From Orychophragmus violaceus (Eukaryota; Streptophyta; Magnoliopsida; Brassicales; Brassicaceae): 64,000 bases of DNA. The position numbers were made by a program, and so were the translations under genes. Under the pieces are notes generated by a model. That model was given only the letters and a program-made list of their open reading frames with translations, ran no database searches and had not been told where the DNA came from. The stretch lies in NCBI GenBank assembly GCA_030180135.1, contig CM058230.1, positions 28,108,067 through 28,172,066 on the forward strand. The letters run 5' to 3'. Of the stretch, positions 21,009-31,560 are shown one piece after another; the first letter of the stretch is position 1; each line of letters starts with the position of its first letter.

Positions 21009-22194
21009 TGATAGGTGTGTAAGTTTTATCCCTATACTACTGCAAGTGCACAGTGATGTAGTTGTAGTACTTAGGGTATCGAATCCACAGGGACTCCGGT
21101 CAACGATAGATAAGAACAGAAAAGATTAAACTAGGAAAAAGCAAAGGTGATTAAACTAAAAGCAGAGCAGAAAAGTAAATCAGTAGCAGGAGTGATTTGT
21201 GAGCAAGGAAGCGAAGCGTTAGGTTTCAGGAGTTCTCAGGAAATCAGGAACGCAAGTAATCAATCAATCAGGATCTAATCAATAACTGTTCTAGAACTCA
21301 AACACGGATATAGAACTAACCAAATTCCTTTGCGATAATTCTCTAAGTCTAAGTGCAGCAAACCAAACTTTCGTTTGCGAGAACTAACAGATTAAACCAG
21401 CTTTAATTCCAATTTTGATATGTTCACAATTAACCTAAACCAAACTTTCGTTTGCGAGAAGTTTAATTGCTCATCTAGGTTCTTTCTAGTTAAATTAACC
21501 AACTTCCGCTGCATTAATCAACCTAACATCATAATTCTGATTAGCTACTTCAGATTAAGCATTAAGAACAACCTAAACAAAGAACTAGCAGATATGAATC
21601 CCTACAGATTGATTTAAACTATAGTTCCATGAAATCCCTAATGAGAATCCTTCAACCTAACAGGTAAACTACTCAGACATGTTCATCGAGATAGAAAATA
21701 TCATTAGTAGAAAACCAAATATCATTAAACAGAATAATCAACAGGGGTTCGAAATCAAGTCTCTTCCGAGAACAAGATCAGCCCCTAAGGCTCTCTGAAA
21801 TAAAATAAAATTAAAGTAAAGCGTTGCCTAAACAATGGCTTAAAAACTCTTATATAATGGTCTAAAGTCGACTGGGGCTTCTTTGTAATTATGGAAACTT
21901 CTGGGCAAACTTGCAATATCCAATTCTTCTCATTAAATCGTCGTCTTGGCCCATCTCGCATATGCAACGATCGACGCCACAAGTGTGTCGATCGTTACAG
22001 CTCTGAAATATTGACAGTGAAGTCTATCTCTCGGCCAAATACTCCAAATAGCTCCAGAAAGTGCTATAATCACCAAATATGCTCCAAATGTGCTTGTACC
22101 TAATAAACACCTGAAAAGACTCTAAAACATAGTAAAAGACTCGATAAATGACACATATACCATGGTTAAAATCCCTAAAATCCATGGTATATCA
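21009..22194 (-). repeat. GypB 3' LTR
   Basis: 1186 bp, minus strand from TGATATACCATGG at 22194 to ...CACCTATCA at 21009. It has a CGATCG-motif pair at about 21965-22000 and is next to a G-rich purine tract (plus-strand CTCCCCCACACTTAG) at 22195. Confidence 0.92.
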
Positions 22195-23521
22195 ACTCCC
22201 CCACACTTAGCTCTTGCTTGTCCTCAAGCAAGTAAAGAACCAAAGCATAAGAAAAGAAGTTTGAAAACACAGAAACTCATTTCGTCTTAGGAACTTTCAC
22301 ATTCACATTCACTTAGTAAGCCACTGAAAACTTTCCTGCAGAACTCAAGACCACAATGTACTTCCCCCACACTTAGCAACTGTCCTAAGTAAACTCCACA
22401 ATCACATTCAAGCATTCAAATTCACCCTACTGACTTCTGCAAGTATTTAAGTGCGGTCTCACCTAAGGAGTATCGATCAAAGGCACATGGATTCTTACCT
22501 TATCAGCTCTAGACCACCATACTATCTTTCTCTAGTCCCTTTCTTCTCTTTCCCTTCCTCACTGGGTATCATTTTATTTTTTTTATCAGTGTTCTTCCCG
22601 TTAAGGGGTGTACTTTGGACATATTCCATGGATCGCATAAGAGATAATAGTGTTTGCTACTATTCCCATGACCACTTCGGAGTTACTAACTCATCCTCAG
22701 TTTATTATCTTTTATTTTATTTTATGGAAGGGGAGAAGGGAACTAAATAGGATAGGTTGACAGGCTGTGTCAGAACTAACAAGGGAATCCGACACAAAGT
22801 ATACCAAGCCCTTAGGTGAGAAATATAAGTCAGTATTAAGGTGAAGTCAGTATTAAGGTGAAGTCAGTAAAAGGATCCTCTGATACCTGAAGTGATGTGG
22901 GTGTCCTCAGTAGGTTGATCCGTGTCTGAGTTTTCTAACAGTCATAGAGGCTCTGCAAGTCTGTCCAATGGTCACTTAGTTCTTGTTCAAGCGAAAATTT
23001 TCCTCGAAAAATCATAGTTTCATACAAATTTTGACTCAATAAAACAAATTTTGAAAAACTAAGAAAACAAAAGCGTGCGTCAGTAGCTTCCTCCCCCACA
23101 CTTAAAGTACACTGTCCCCAGTGAAATCAAGGCATGAGCTCGGTGAGAATAATAATCAAATTTGAAACAATCCGAAAAGTTGCAGAACACTTACATGTCG
23201 TCGCCCTGCGTCGATCGATGCCCAAGGGTGTCGATCGATGCAAGGCGATTATCGCTCGCGGTTATGTAGATAACCGATGTCTGAACCGCAATCAATTCGT
23301 TAAACCGTAAATCGCGACTGCATCGACCGACGCACAATGTGTGTCGATCGATGCAATGCGATTATTCCTGTTTCCCTCAGCTCTGAACACACTTAAACAG
23401 AAAAATTAAAAATACCAAATCAAAACGAAAAAAACAAAAACAAAAACGAACCTAACAGTGGGTTGCCTCCCACTCAGCGCTTGTTTTTAGTCATTAGCTT
23501 GACTATTGGAAGAGATTTGAC
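22195..23521 (-). other. GypB 3' non-coding region with three purine tracts
   Basis: No coding. AAGTGTGGGGGAG-type tracts (minus strand) occur at the LTR edge (22195-22209), at about 22364-22378 and at about 23091-23105. CGATCG motif pairs lie at 23209-23242 and 23319-23362. A 99-codon plus-strand frame (22451-22750) has a counterpart in GypF (25178-25438), but this is shared repeat sequence and no domain is visible. Confidence 0.65.
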
Positions 23522-23660
23522 TCAAGGCGGTTTCAACAGAGACTTTGAGTGTCTCTGTGAATATCTCTTCATCCAAGGAGGTGTATAGGCATTATGATCA
23601 TGAGGCTTCCCAAGGAAAGAGTAATCAGAATCAGGGCGGAAGCGAAGCTTGGGCGGTCTA
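23522..23660 (-). pseudogene. GypB GAG-PR C-terminal end, separated by GypF
   Basis: The last 45 or so codons of the GypB frame: the Pro-Pro-Trp-Met and Ser-Leu-Leu end also seen in GypF and GypA, stop TGA at 23522-23524. Comparison with GypF shows that the whole protease domain between this and the linker at 30165 is absent in GypB, so it was lost before GypF inserted. Confidence 0.75.
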
Positions 23661-24878
23661 TTATAGGTTCTAAGTTTTCCCTATACTAAACTGCAAGTGA
23701 ACAGCAATGTCAAAGTAGTATATAGGGTTATCGAATCCACAGGGACACTTGGTCTCAAGAGAATCAAACTATAGGAATAAATACTAGAAATAAGCAAATA
23801 GTGAATGAAATAAATTGCGGTGCGAGAAAGTAAATCAGTAGCAGAGATTAACGGTTGTGAAGCAATAAACTAAAAGCGTCAAGCCTAGGGTATTCTCAGG
23901 AAATCAGACAAGCAGACAGTTCATTCAGCAAGGATCTAATTAAGCACAGTTCTAGAACTCAAAACACAGATATAGAATTAACCAAATTCCTTTGCGATAA
24001 TTCTCTAAGTCTAAGTGCAGCAAACCAAACTTTCGTTTGCGAGAACTAACAGATTAAACTAGCAATAAGTCCAAGTTTGATATGTTCACAATTATCCTAA
24101 ACCAAACTTCCGTTTGCGCAAAGTTTAATTACCCAATTTAATTAGTTCAGATTCCTAAACCCCACTTCCGTGACGTATTTAGCAACCTAAGATCTAGATT
24201 CTAATTGATCAGGTTAGAACTAGCTTTAAGCACAATTAAATTGAAGAACAGATATAGTTATGAATCCTTAACTGAATTTGAACAAGTCTAGCAAGTCATG
24301 AAATCCTATGTGAGAAACCCTAAACCTAACTAGGAATCTACTCAGACATAGATAATGAAAACATAATCATAGAATGAATAAATTGCATAAAAGAATAAGA
24401 GTAAAAGGGGTTCGAAATCTTCTCCAAATACAGATGAAGTAAAGGTTCAGATCAGCCCCAAAAGCTCTAAAATCCTCTGCTCTTAATTATCAAAGTGTAT
24501 TGTAAAAAGTATAAAGCGTATCTAATAAAAACACTAAAAACTCTATTATATAGGCATAATCTCGGCCAAGGGCTTCTTTGTAAATATCAGGAACTTCTGG
24601 ATCAAAGTGCAATAACTTGATTCTTCTAAACCGCCGAGTTTCGGCCCATCTCGCTGGTGCATCGATCGTTGCTAGAGTGCAACGATCGACACCCCTCTCT
24701 GTTTCGGACAGTGAACTCTATCTCTCGGCCAAACACTCCAAAAATCTCCAAAATGCTCCATTATCTCCAATTCAGCTCCCAACCTGATTATACCTGTAAA
24801 AGACTCTAAAAGAACACAAAAGACACTAAAAACACACTTATATCATGGTCTAAAACTAGTAAAAACCATGATATATCA
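23661..24878 (-). repeat. GypF 3' LTR
   Basis: 1218 bp. Its last base pair but one has changed (plus strand TTATAGG instead of TGATAGG), which breaks the terminal CA. Contains a CGATCG pair at about 24659-24692. Confidence 0.94.
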
Positions 24879-26238
24879 ACTCCCCCACACTTAGCCTTTG
24901 CTTGCCCTCAAGCAAAACAGAGAACTAAAACATGGTGAAGAGGTTTGAAAACTCTTCAGAAACTCATTTCATCTTAGAAGCTACAATACTCAGATTCCCC
25001 TTAGTAAACCACTGCAAGAATCAATCACAGGATATCAAGACCACAATGTACTTCCCCCACACTTAGCAACTGTCCTAGGTAAACTCCACAATCACATTCA
25101 AGCATTCAAATTCTCCCTACTGACTTCTGCAAGTATTTAAGTGCGGTCTCACCTAAGGAGTATCGATCTAAAGGCACATGGATTCTTACCTTATCAGCTC
25201 TAGACCACCATACTATCTTTCTCTAGTCCCTTTCTTCTCTTTCCCTTCTTTAACAACTGATTTTTCCCCACTGGGTATCATTTTATTTTTTTTATCAGTG
25301 TTCTTCCCGTTATGGGGTATACTTTGGACACATTCCATGGATCACATGAGAGAAAATAGTGTTTGCTACCATTCTCATGACCACTTCGGAGTTACTAACT
25401 CATCCTCAGTTTATTATTTTTTTTTTTTTACTTTATAGAAGGGGAGAAGGGGACTAAATAGGACAGGTTTACAGGCTGTGTCAGAACTAACAAGGGAATC
25501 CGACATAAAGCATACCAAGCCCTTAGGTGAGAAATCTAAGTCAGTATTAAGGTTGAAGTCAGTAAAAGGATCCTCTGATACCTGAAGTGATGTGGGTGTT
25601 CCCAGTAGGTTGATCTGTGATGGGGTTTTCTAATAGTCAGAGATAGATCCTGCAACTTCATCCCAATGGTTACTTAAGTTCCTGCAAGTCTTGTAAATCT
25701 TCTCAGAAAATCATAGTTTCTTACTTAAACAATTTTGACTCAATAAAACAAAAAATTTTGAAAAACGGACTGACTCTTAAGAAAACAGAAAGATATAAGT
25801 CAGTAGCACCTCCCCCACACTTAAGACACACTGTCCCCAGTAGTGTCCAGCGAAGGATTGGTAAAAAGAAAATAAAAATTGAAAGGGTGAAATTATGTCT
25901 GTCGGGTTACCTATGTCGCTGAGCATCGATCGTTGCACTAAGTGCATCGACCGTTACTTGGCGATTTTCGTGTATAGTCGGTCGTTGCTCAGGACCGCAA
26001 CGATCGCTGCAATGCGATTCCTTTCGTGTTGTGACGATCGATGCAGAAGTGCATCGATCGCTGCACTGCGTTTTAACCGAGACCTGCAAACATAAACTCA
26101 CCAGGAACAAAAACAAACGTAAAATCCTAACAAAAACACCAAAAATGAAAAAGAAAAACACTAGTACCTAATGGTGGGTTGCCTCCCACCCAGCGCTTGT
26201 TTAAGGTCAATAGCTTGACCGGACGGATGAGATCTTTC
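24879..26238 (-). other. GypF 3' non-coding region with purine tracts and CGATCG motifs
   Basis: The purine tract GTGTGGGGGAGT touches the 3' LTR (24879-24892). Further AAGTGTGGGGGAG-like tracts lie at about 25052-25066 and 25803-25817. CGATCG motif pairs lie at 25922-25957 and 26034-26066. No coding potential on the element strand. The GCGCTGGGTGGGAGGCAACC segment after the gag stop is shared with GypA and GypB. Confidence 0.65.
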
Positions 26239-28677
26239 TCATAGAGGTTTCAACAGAGACTTTGAGTGTCTCTGTGAATGTCTCCTCATCCAAGGTGGCG
26301 TATAAGCATTCAGATCATGGGATCTCCCAAGGAAGAAACCAACAGAATCAGGGCGGGAGCGAAGCTTAGGTGGGGTAGGATGTTGTCCTGCATTCAAAGT
26401 ACTGTGGTTAGGATGTTTAAGCTTAGATGATTTGTGCCTAACCTTTGGTGGAAATAAGATGTCTGGAGCTTTATGCTTATGAGAAGTTGCAGATGCTAAA
26501 GATGTCAGAGCAGGTTCAAGAGGAACCGCCATCTTCTTCTCTCCAATCTCAGTTTCTAATTCTGTATCAATGCTGAAACTCTGTCCATCAATGGTGGGTT
26601 TCTTCAATTTATCCATCTTAAACTGCAAAGGCTCATCTCCCAGGTGGAGATCAATTAATCCATGGCGTACATCAATCACAGCCCCAGCAGTGGCTAAAAA
26701 GGATCTACCAAGCAGTAGAGGATCATCAGGCTCAATCTCATACTTCAGTACCATGAAGTCCGTTGGAATAAAGTAATTTCCAACTCTAAGAGGGATGTTC
26801 TCAAGAATTCCTTCTGGATGTCTTCTTGATCGATCAGCTAGGACTAAAGAGATCCTAGTAGGCTGGAAGTTCAGTAGTCCCAATCTCACAGCCACAGAGT
26901 ACGGCATGAGATTTATACTTGAGCCGAGATCACATAATGCCCTCTGAAATCTGTCTCTATAGATAGAGCAGTCTATCATAAAACCTCCTGGATCCTTTAG
27001 CTTCTCAGGAACCCTACCATTAACAACAGCATCACATACTTCTGAGATCATCAAGCATCCTTCTTCTTCAGTCATGTTGCTAGAGAGGATGTCTGTAACA
27101 CATGTCTTCATCATGGGATTGGTCTTAGTGGCATCAATCAATGGAGTGTCAGTTAGCTTTTCTCTCATTATCTCCATGCATTTTTCCAACTTAATCTCTT
27201 GCTTGGACTTCCTAGGGAAAGGAATCTTTGGTTTGTAGGCTCTTTCTGTGTCAGCTTTCGGTTTCTCTGGGAAATTTGGCTGCTCACGCCCATGGTGTCG
27301 ATCGTTGCTGAAATGGTGACGATCGACATTGACTCTCGCAGGATGTGTCGATCGATGCACATTTGTGTCGATCGATGCAAGGCGAACATTCTGAATTTTT
27401 CTCGGATTTTCCAGTTCCAGAACTTCAGTTTCTCGATTATGCTCAACTTCTTCTTCTGCCGAAGCTGCCTTAACATGCTCTGTCTGTATACTGGTTTCCA
27501 CTTGCGTCATCCTAGCATCCAGATTGTCAACTCTGCTTGTCAAAGATTCCAATTTTCCACTCAGATCCTGATACATGAAGTCCATCTTTCCATTCAGATC
27601 TTGCGTCATCTTGTTCTGTCCAAGTAGTAGCTGCTCAAGCATAGACTCAATCTTTGTCTGCTCTTTAGTGGGAGGAACTTGGTGAGGTGAATAGCCATTC
27701 GATCTCGGAGCTTGTCTCTGTTGACTTCTAGATGTGTGTTCATGAAAATCAGCTTCATTAATATAATTCACTTCTACAAATTCTCCAGCTACTACCATGT
27801 TGTAGATATAATCCACCTTGTCCCTCAAATCAGCTATCTGCAAGCTATCATCTCCGCAACTAGATCTCTGCCTTTCCTTGTCAGCATTCTTGACACTACT
27901 GCTAGTCATCAAGTTCTTAATAAGCTCTTTAGCTTCTTCTGGGGTCTTGGTATAGAAGTTTCCATCACTTCCTGTGTCCATAGCTCTCTGATACCAAAAA
28001 TCCAAACCCCTGAAAAAGGCACTCAGAAGCTGTACCTCAGAGAATCCATGGTGTGGACAATCTCTCTGGTACATCTTGAATCTCATCCAAGCTGCTTTAA
28101 AAGGCTCTGTAGGCTGCTGTTTGAATGTCAGGATATCATGTCTAAGCTGCTCAGATAACGCATCGTCATAAAAATGTCTAAGGAACTCCTTCTTGACTCC
28201 TTCCCAAGTGGTCAAAGATCCTGGTTCTAGCTGTCTCAGCCAGTAAGCTGCATCTCCTTTAAGAGAGAATGGGAAGAGCTTACAGAAAATATAATCAGAA
28301 GAAACTCCTTCAGCCGTGATACTGCTAGCCAATTCCTCAAATGTGTCTATGTGATCCATAGGATGCTCGCTTGAAAGACCATGGAACTGATACTGTCCAA
28401 TCAATGCGTAGTACTCAGGTTTCAGCTTAAACTCAGCTCTGGTGAACGGAGGTGGTCGAATTGCAGACCGATTAGCATAGAATATATCTGGTCTGTTATA
28501 ATCAGCAACTGTCTTCTCGTGACCATCCTCTCGTCGATGTTCCGCGCCCACGGCAACATCTGGTGTGATGAGGTTTCCTTCCCCATCCAGTTTCTGACCC
28601 TTCGCGTTACATATGTGACCTTCCTGGTCTCGTAGAACTCCGTTCTTGCCGCGAATCAGAATCACAGGCTTCATCAA
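26239..28677 (-). CDS. GypF GAG-protease protein
   Basis: 812 codons, open throughout. Residues about 70-240 are the plant gypsy GAG domain. A putative coiled coil spans about 340-400, and a linker at about 430-460 is coded by CGATCG motif copies (27295-27385) and gives Ser-Ile-Asp and Val-Asp-Arg repeats. The retropepsin-like domain starts with Ala-Leu-Cys-Asp-Leu-Gly (D583) and has a second hallmark, Leu-Leu-Gly-Arg-Ser-Phe-Leu-Ala-Thr-Ala. The active site is DLG rather than D(T/S)G, as I recall for Athila-type proteases. The protein would form particles and perhaps process itself, but cannot copy or integrate DNA. The start is chosen because it aligns with the GypA GAG start and follows the leader. 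Confidence 0.88.
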   Translation of the reverse strand: MMKPVILIRGKNGVLRDQEGHICNAKGQKLDGEGNLITPDVAVGAEHRREDGHEKTVADYNRPDIFYANRSAIRPPPFTRAEFKLKPEYYALIGQYQFHGLSSEHPMDHIDTFEELASSITAEGVSSDYIFCKLFPFSLKGDAAYWLRQLEPGSLTTWEGVKKEFLRHFYDDALSEQLRHDILTFKQQPTEPFKAAWMRFKMYQRDCPHHGFSEVQLLSAFFRGLDFWYQRAMDTGSDGNFYTKTPEEAKELIKNLMTSSSVKNADKERQRSSCGDDSLQIADLRDKVDYIYNMVVAGEFVEVNYINEADFHEHTSRSQQRQAPRSNGYSPHQVPPTKEQTKIESMLEQLLLGQNKMTQDLNGKMDFMYQDLSGKLESLTSRVDNLDARMTQVETSIQTEHVKAASAEEEVEHNRETEVLELENPRKIQNVRLASIDTNVHRSTHPARVNVDRHHFSNDRHHGREQPNFPEKPKADTERAYKPKIPFPRKSKQEIKLEKCMEIMREKLTDTPLIDATKTNPMMKTCVTDILSSNMTEEEGCLMISEVCDAVVNGRVPEKLKDPGGFMIDCSIYRDRFQRALCDLGSSINLMPYSVAVRLGLLNFQPTRISLVLADRSRRHPEGILENIPLRVGNYFIPTDFMVLKYEIEPDDPLLLGRSFLATAGAVIDVRHGLIDLHLGDEPLQFKMDKLKKPTIDGQSFSIDTELETEIGEKKMAVPLEPALTSLASATSHKHKAPDILFPPKVRHKSSKLKHPNHSTLNAGQHPTPPKLRSRPDSVGFFLGRSHDLNAYTPPWMRRHSQRHSKSLLKPL

Positions 28678-28922
28678 GAAATACCCAGCTAAATGCTCAA
28701 GCTCTCGGCACCACTGGTTTCGCCTTGTGTCGATCGATGCAAGAGAAGCGTCGATCGATGCAGGCTCGATGATGTGACGATCGACACTCAGGACTGTGTC
28801 GGTCGATGCAGGGCGATCAGGCGTACCTGAAATGCAAGAAAAAAATAAAAAGTAGTAAACTAAACCAAAAATAAAAATCCTAGTAAAAACCCTAAGTTCG
28901 AACCTATCGAAGACTCAAAGAG

Positions 28923-28940
28923 TCCCCGGCAACGGCGCCA
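28923..28940 (-). other. Primer-binding site of GypF (tRNA-Asp)
   Basis: Minus strand TGGCGCCGTTGCCGGGGA, an exact complement of the plant tRNA-Asp 3' end as I know it, six bases from the LTR. This primer choice is typical of the Athila clade. Confidence 0.93.
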
Positions 28941-28946
28941 AAAACT

Positions 28947-30164
28947 TGATAGGTTCTAAGTTTTTCCTATACTAAACTGCAAGTGAACAGCAATGTCAAA
29001 GTAGTATATAGGGTTATCGAATCCACAGGGACACTTGGTCTCAAGAGAATCAAACTATAGGAATAAATACTAGAAATAAGCAAATAGTGAATGAAATAAA
29101 TTGCGGTGCGAGAAAGTAAATCAGTAGCAGAGATTAACGGTTGTGAAGCAATAAACTAAAAGCGTCAAGCCTAGGGTATTCTCAGGAAATCAGACAAGCA
29201 GACAGTTCATTCAGCAAGGATCTAATTAAGCACAGTTCTAGAACTCAAAACACAGATATAGAATTAACCAAATTCCTTTGCGATAATTCTCTAAGTCTAA
29301 GTGCAGCAAACCAAACTTTCGTTTGCGAGAACTAACAGATTAAACTAGCAATAAGTCCAAGTTTGATATGTTCACAATTATCCTAAACCAAACTTCCGTT
29401 TGCGCAAAGTTTAATTGCCCAATTTAATTAGTTCAGATTCCTAAACCCCACTTCCGTGACGTATTTAGCAACCTAAGATCTAGATTCTAATTGATCAGGT
29501 TAGAACTAGCTTTAAGCACAATTAAATTGAAGAACAGATATAGTTATGAATCCTTAACTGAATTTGAACAAGTCTAGCAAGTCATGAAATCCTATGTGAG
29601 AAACCCTAAACCTAACTAGGAATCTACTCAGACATAGATAATGAAAACATAATCATAGAATGAATAAATTGCATAAAAGAATAAGAGTAAAAGGGGTTCG
29701 AAATCTTCTCCAAATACAGATGAAGTAAAGGTTCAGATCAGCCCCAAAAGCTCGAAAATCCTCTGCTCTTAATTATCAAAGTGTATTGTAAAAAGTATAA
29801 AGCGTATCTAATAAAAACACTAAAAACTCTATTATATAGGCATAATCTCGGCCAAGGGCTTCTTTGTAAATATCAGGAACTTCTGGATCAAAGTGCAATA
29901 ACTTGATTCTTCTAAACCGCCGAGTTTCGGCCCATCTCGCTGGTGCATCGATCGTTGCTAGAGTGCAACGATCGACACCCCTCTCTGTTTCGGACAGTGA
30001 ACTCTATCTCTCGGCCAAACACTCCAAAAATCTCCAAAATGCTCCATTATCTCCAATTCAGCTCCCAACCTGATTATACCTGTAAAAGACTCTAAAAGAA
30101 CACAAAAGACACTAAAAACACACTTATATCATGGTCTAAAACTAGTAAAAACCATGATATATCA
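28947..30164 (-). repeat. GypF 5' LTR
   Basis: 1218 bp, TGATATATCA... at 30164 to ...CCTATCA at 28947 on the minus strand. CGATCG pair at about 29945-29978. Confidence 0.94.
29829..29838 (-). promoter_or_regulatory. Candidate TATA box in the GypF 5' LTR
   Basis: The minus strand reads TATATAATAG within the LTR, the clearest TATA-like element there, also present in the 3' LTR (24543-24552). It would place the RNA start about 30 bases further along, giving a long R-U5 region. Inferred from sequence alone. Confidence 0.5.
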
Positions 30165-31473
30165 GTCTACTGCGTTTTCCTGCATTCAAAACAATGTGAT
30201 CAGAAGGTTTAAGCTTAGGTGGTTTGTACCTTACTTTTGATGCAGATTTGATGTTTGGGGCTTTCTGCTTATGAGCAGTTGCAGGTACTGAAGATGTTAG
30301 AGCAGGTTCAAGAGGAACTGCCATCTTCTTCTTTCCACTATCAGATACTGTAGTTCCACCAATCTGAACTTCTTCTTTCAGATGACCATCAGTGGAGATC
30401 ATCTTCTTTGCATGAACTCGCGAAGTTTCAACTGGTGGTGTTTTATTCACCTTCTTATCCATCACTTTCACGCAGTTAGCCACTTCTATCTCTTGTTTGG
30501 AAGGTTTAGGAACCTTAGGATATGGCACAGGGGGCTTATACACTCGTTCTGGTACTGTTGCAGGTTTCTGGTCATGTCTGCGTTCTGTGTCGATCGTTGC
30601 ATGATGTGTGTCGATCGATGCAAGGAGATCATGTTTGTCGTACGAACTCGAAATTGCCGTCAGAACGGCGTGTCGATCGACACTAAGGGGGTGTCGATCG
30701 ATGCATGTATCAGGCAGACAATATTCATCCAGAAAATCCGAGAATATGGTCTCTTCTTCACCTAGCAACTCAATCTCATTTCTTAAGGTCACAGCTTTGA
30801 TGCACCGCTTCTGTTCAGCTTTCCTAGCTGCATTTTGCCTTTGTATTGCTTCAGCTGTCTGCTGAACTTGGACATCTAGCTTCTTCACATGTGTGCTCAA
30901 GTATTCAAACTTCCCATTCAAATTTTCATGTATAGCATCCAGCTTCCTGTCGAAGTCCATAGCAGTCTTAGTCTAATCCTCTAGCAGCTGCTCCATCATG
31001 GATTCCATCTTGCTCTTATAAGCATTAGCAGCAGGAGATGCCTGATAGGAGGGTGATCCATAAGTGCTTTGATAGGAATTACCTTGCTGATTTCCATACC
31101 TGTTTCCTTGAAACCCAGAACCATTTATGTAGTTCTTCTCCTCTTCCTGTCTTTCCAGTAACTGCTCCATCATATTTATCAGCTTATCAGACTGCGTATT
31201 TTGAGGAGGAGCAGGCTGATATGATGAAGAATCATAATCTCTGGTGAATGAATTGGAACCATAGCCTCTGCAGAACGAGTTATTCTGCTGATTTTCCAAC
31301 ATCCGTTCCATCATTCCCATCATTCTTTCGCACTGTGTCGATCGATGCAGAGTAGCGTCGATCGATGCAAGCTCGAGAATGCAACGATCGACACACAGGA
31401 CCGTGTCGATCGATGCAAGGCGTACCTGAAACGCAAGAACAGAAAAAGAAAAGAAAAAAAAAATTAGTAGCAA
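30165..31473 (-). pseudogene. GypB GAG remnant: core deleted, C-terminal half only
   Basis: The leader with its CGATCG motifs (31335-31425) runs straight into the Gln/Asn/Gly-rich C-terminal half of GAG (31320 onward). The original start codon and the roughly 300-residue GAG core seen in GypA and GypF are missing. A TAG at 30973-30975 breaks the coiled-coil part, and the frame then continues in phase (30960 down to the GypF insertion at 30165). Within the linker there is another run of CGATCG motifs (30587-30705). The remnant cannot make a working GAG. Confidence 0.8.
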
Positions 31474-31536
31474 AAATTAAAAACGAAAAATCCTAGTATA
31501 AACCCTAAGTTCAAATCTATCGAGGACTCAAAAGAG

Positions 31537-31554
31537 TCCCCGGAAACGGCGCCA
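31537..31554 (-). other. Primer-binding site of GypB (tRNA-Asp type, one mismatch)
   Basis: On the minus strand TGGCGCCGTTTCCGGGGA, six bases after the LTR. It matches the plant tRNA-Asp complement used by Athila-type elements except for T in place of G at one position. Confidence 0.88.
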
Positions 31555-31560
31555 AAAACT

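Larger units (their letters stand above)
23661..30164 (-). mobile_element. GypF: young gag-protease-only Athila-like element
   Basis: 6504 bp on the minus strand with 1218 bp LTRs that differ by about four bases by eye, and a perfect GTCTA duplication (23656-23660 and 30165-30169). It has a perfect tRNA-Asp primer site, one long open gag-protease frame, a 1.36 kb non-coding 3' part with purine tracts, and no reverse transcriptase, RNase H or integrase. The high LTR identity means it moved recently although it lacks pol. Confidence 0.95.

Noticed and set aside
21420..21617. 65-codon frame repeated at 33162-33359, with partners at 21785 and 33527
   Set aside because: Both are the two copies of the GypB LTR. 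Frames inside LTRs are incidental.
22451..22750. Plus-strand frame shared with 25178-25438, as a possible conserved gene
   Set aside because: It lies antisense in the homologous 3' non-coding regions of GypB and GypF. The similarity is that of the repeat family, an indel separates the two, and GypA shows no matching intact frame.
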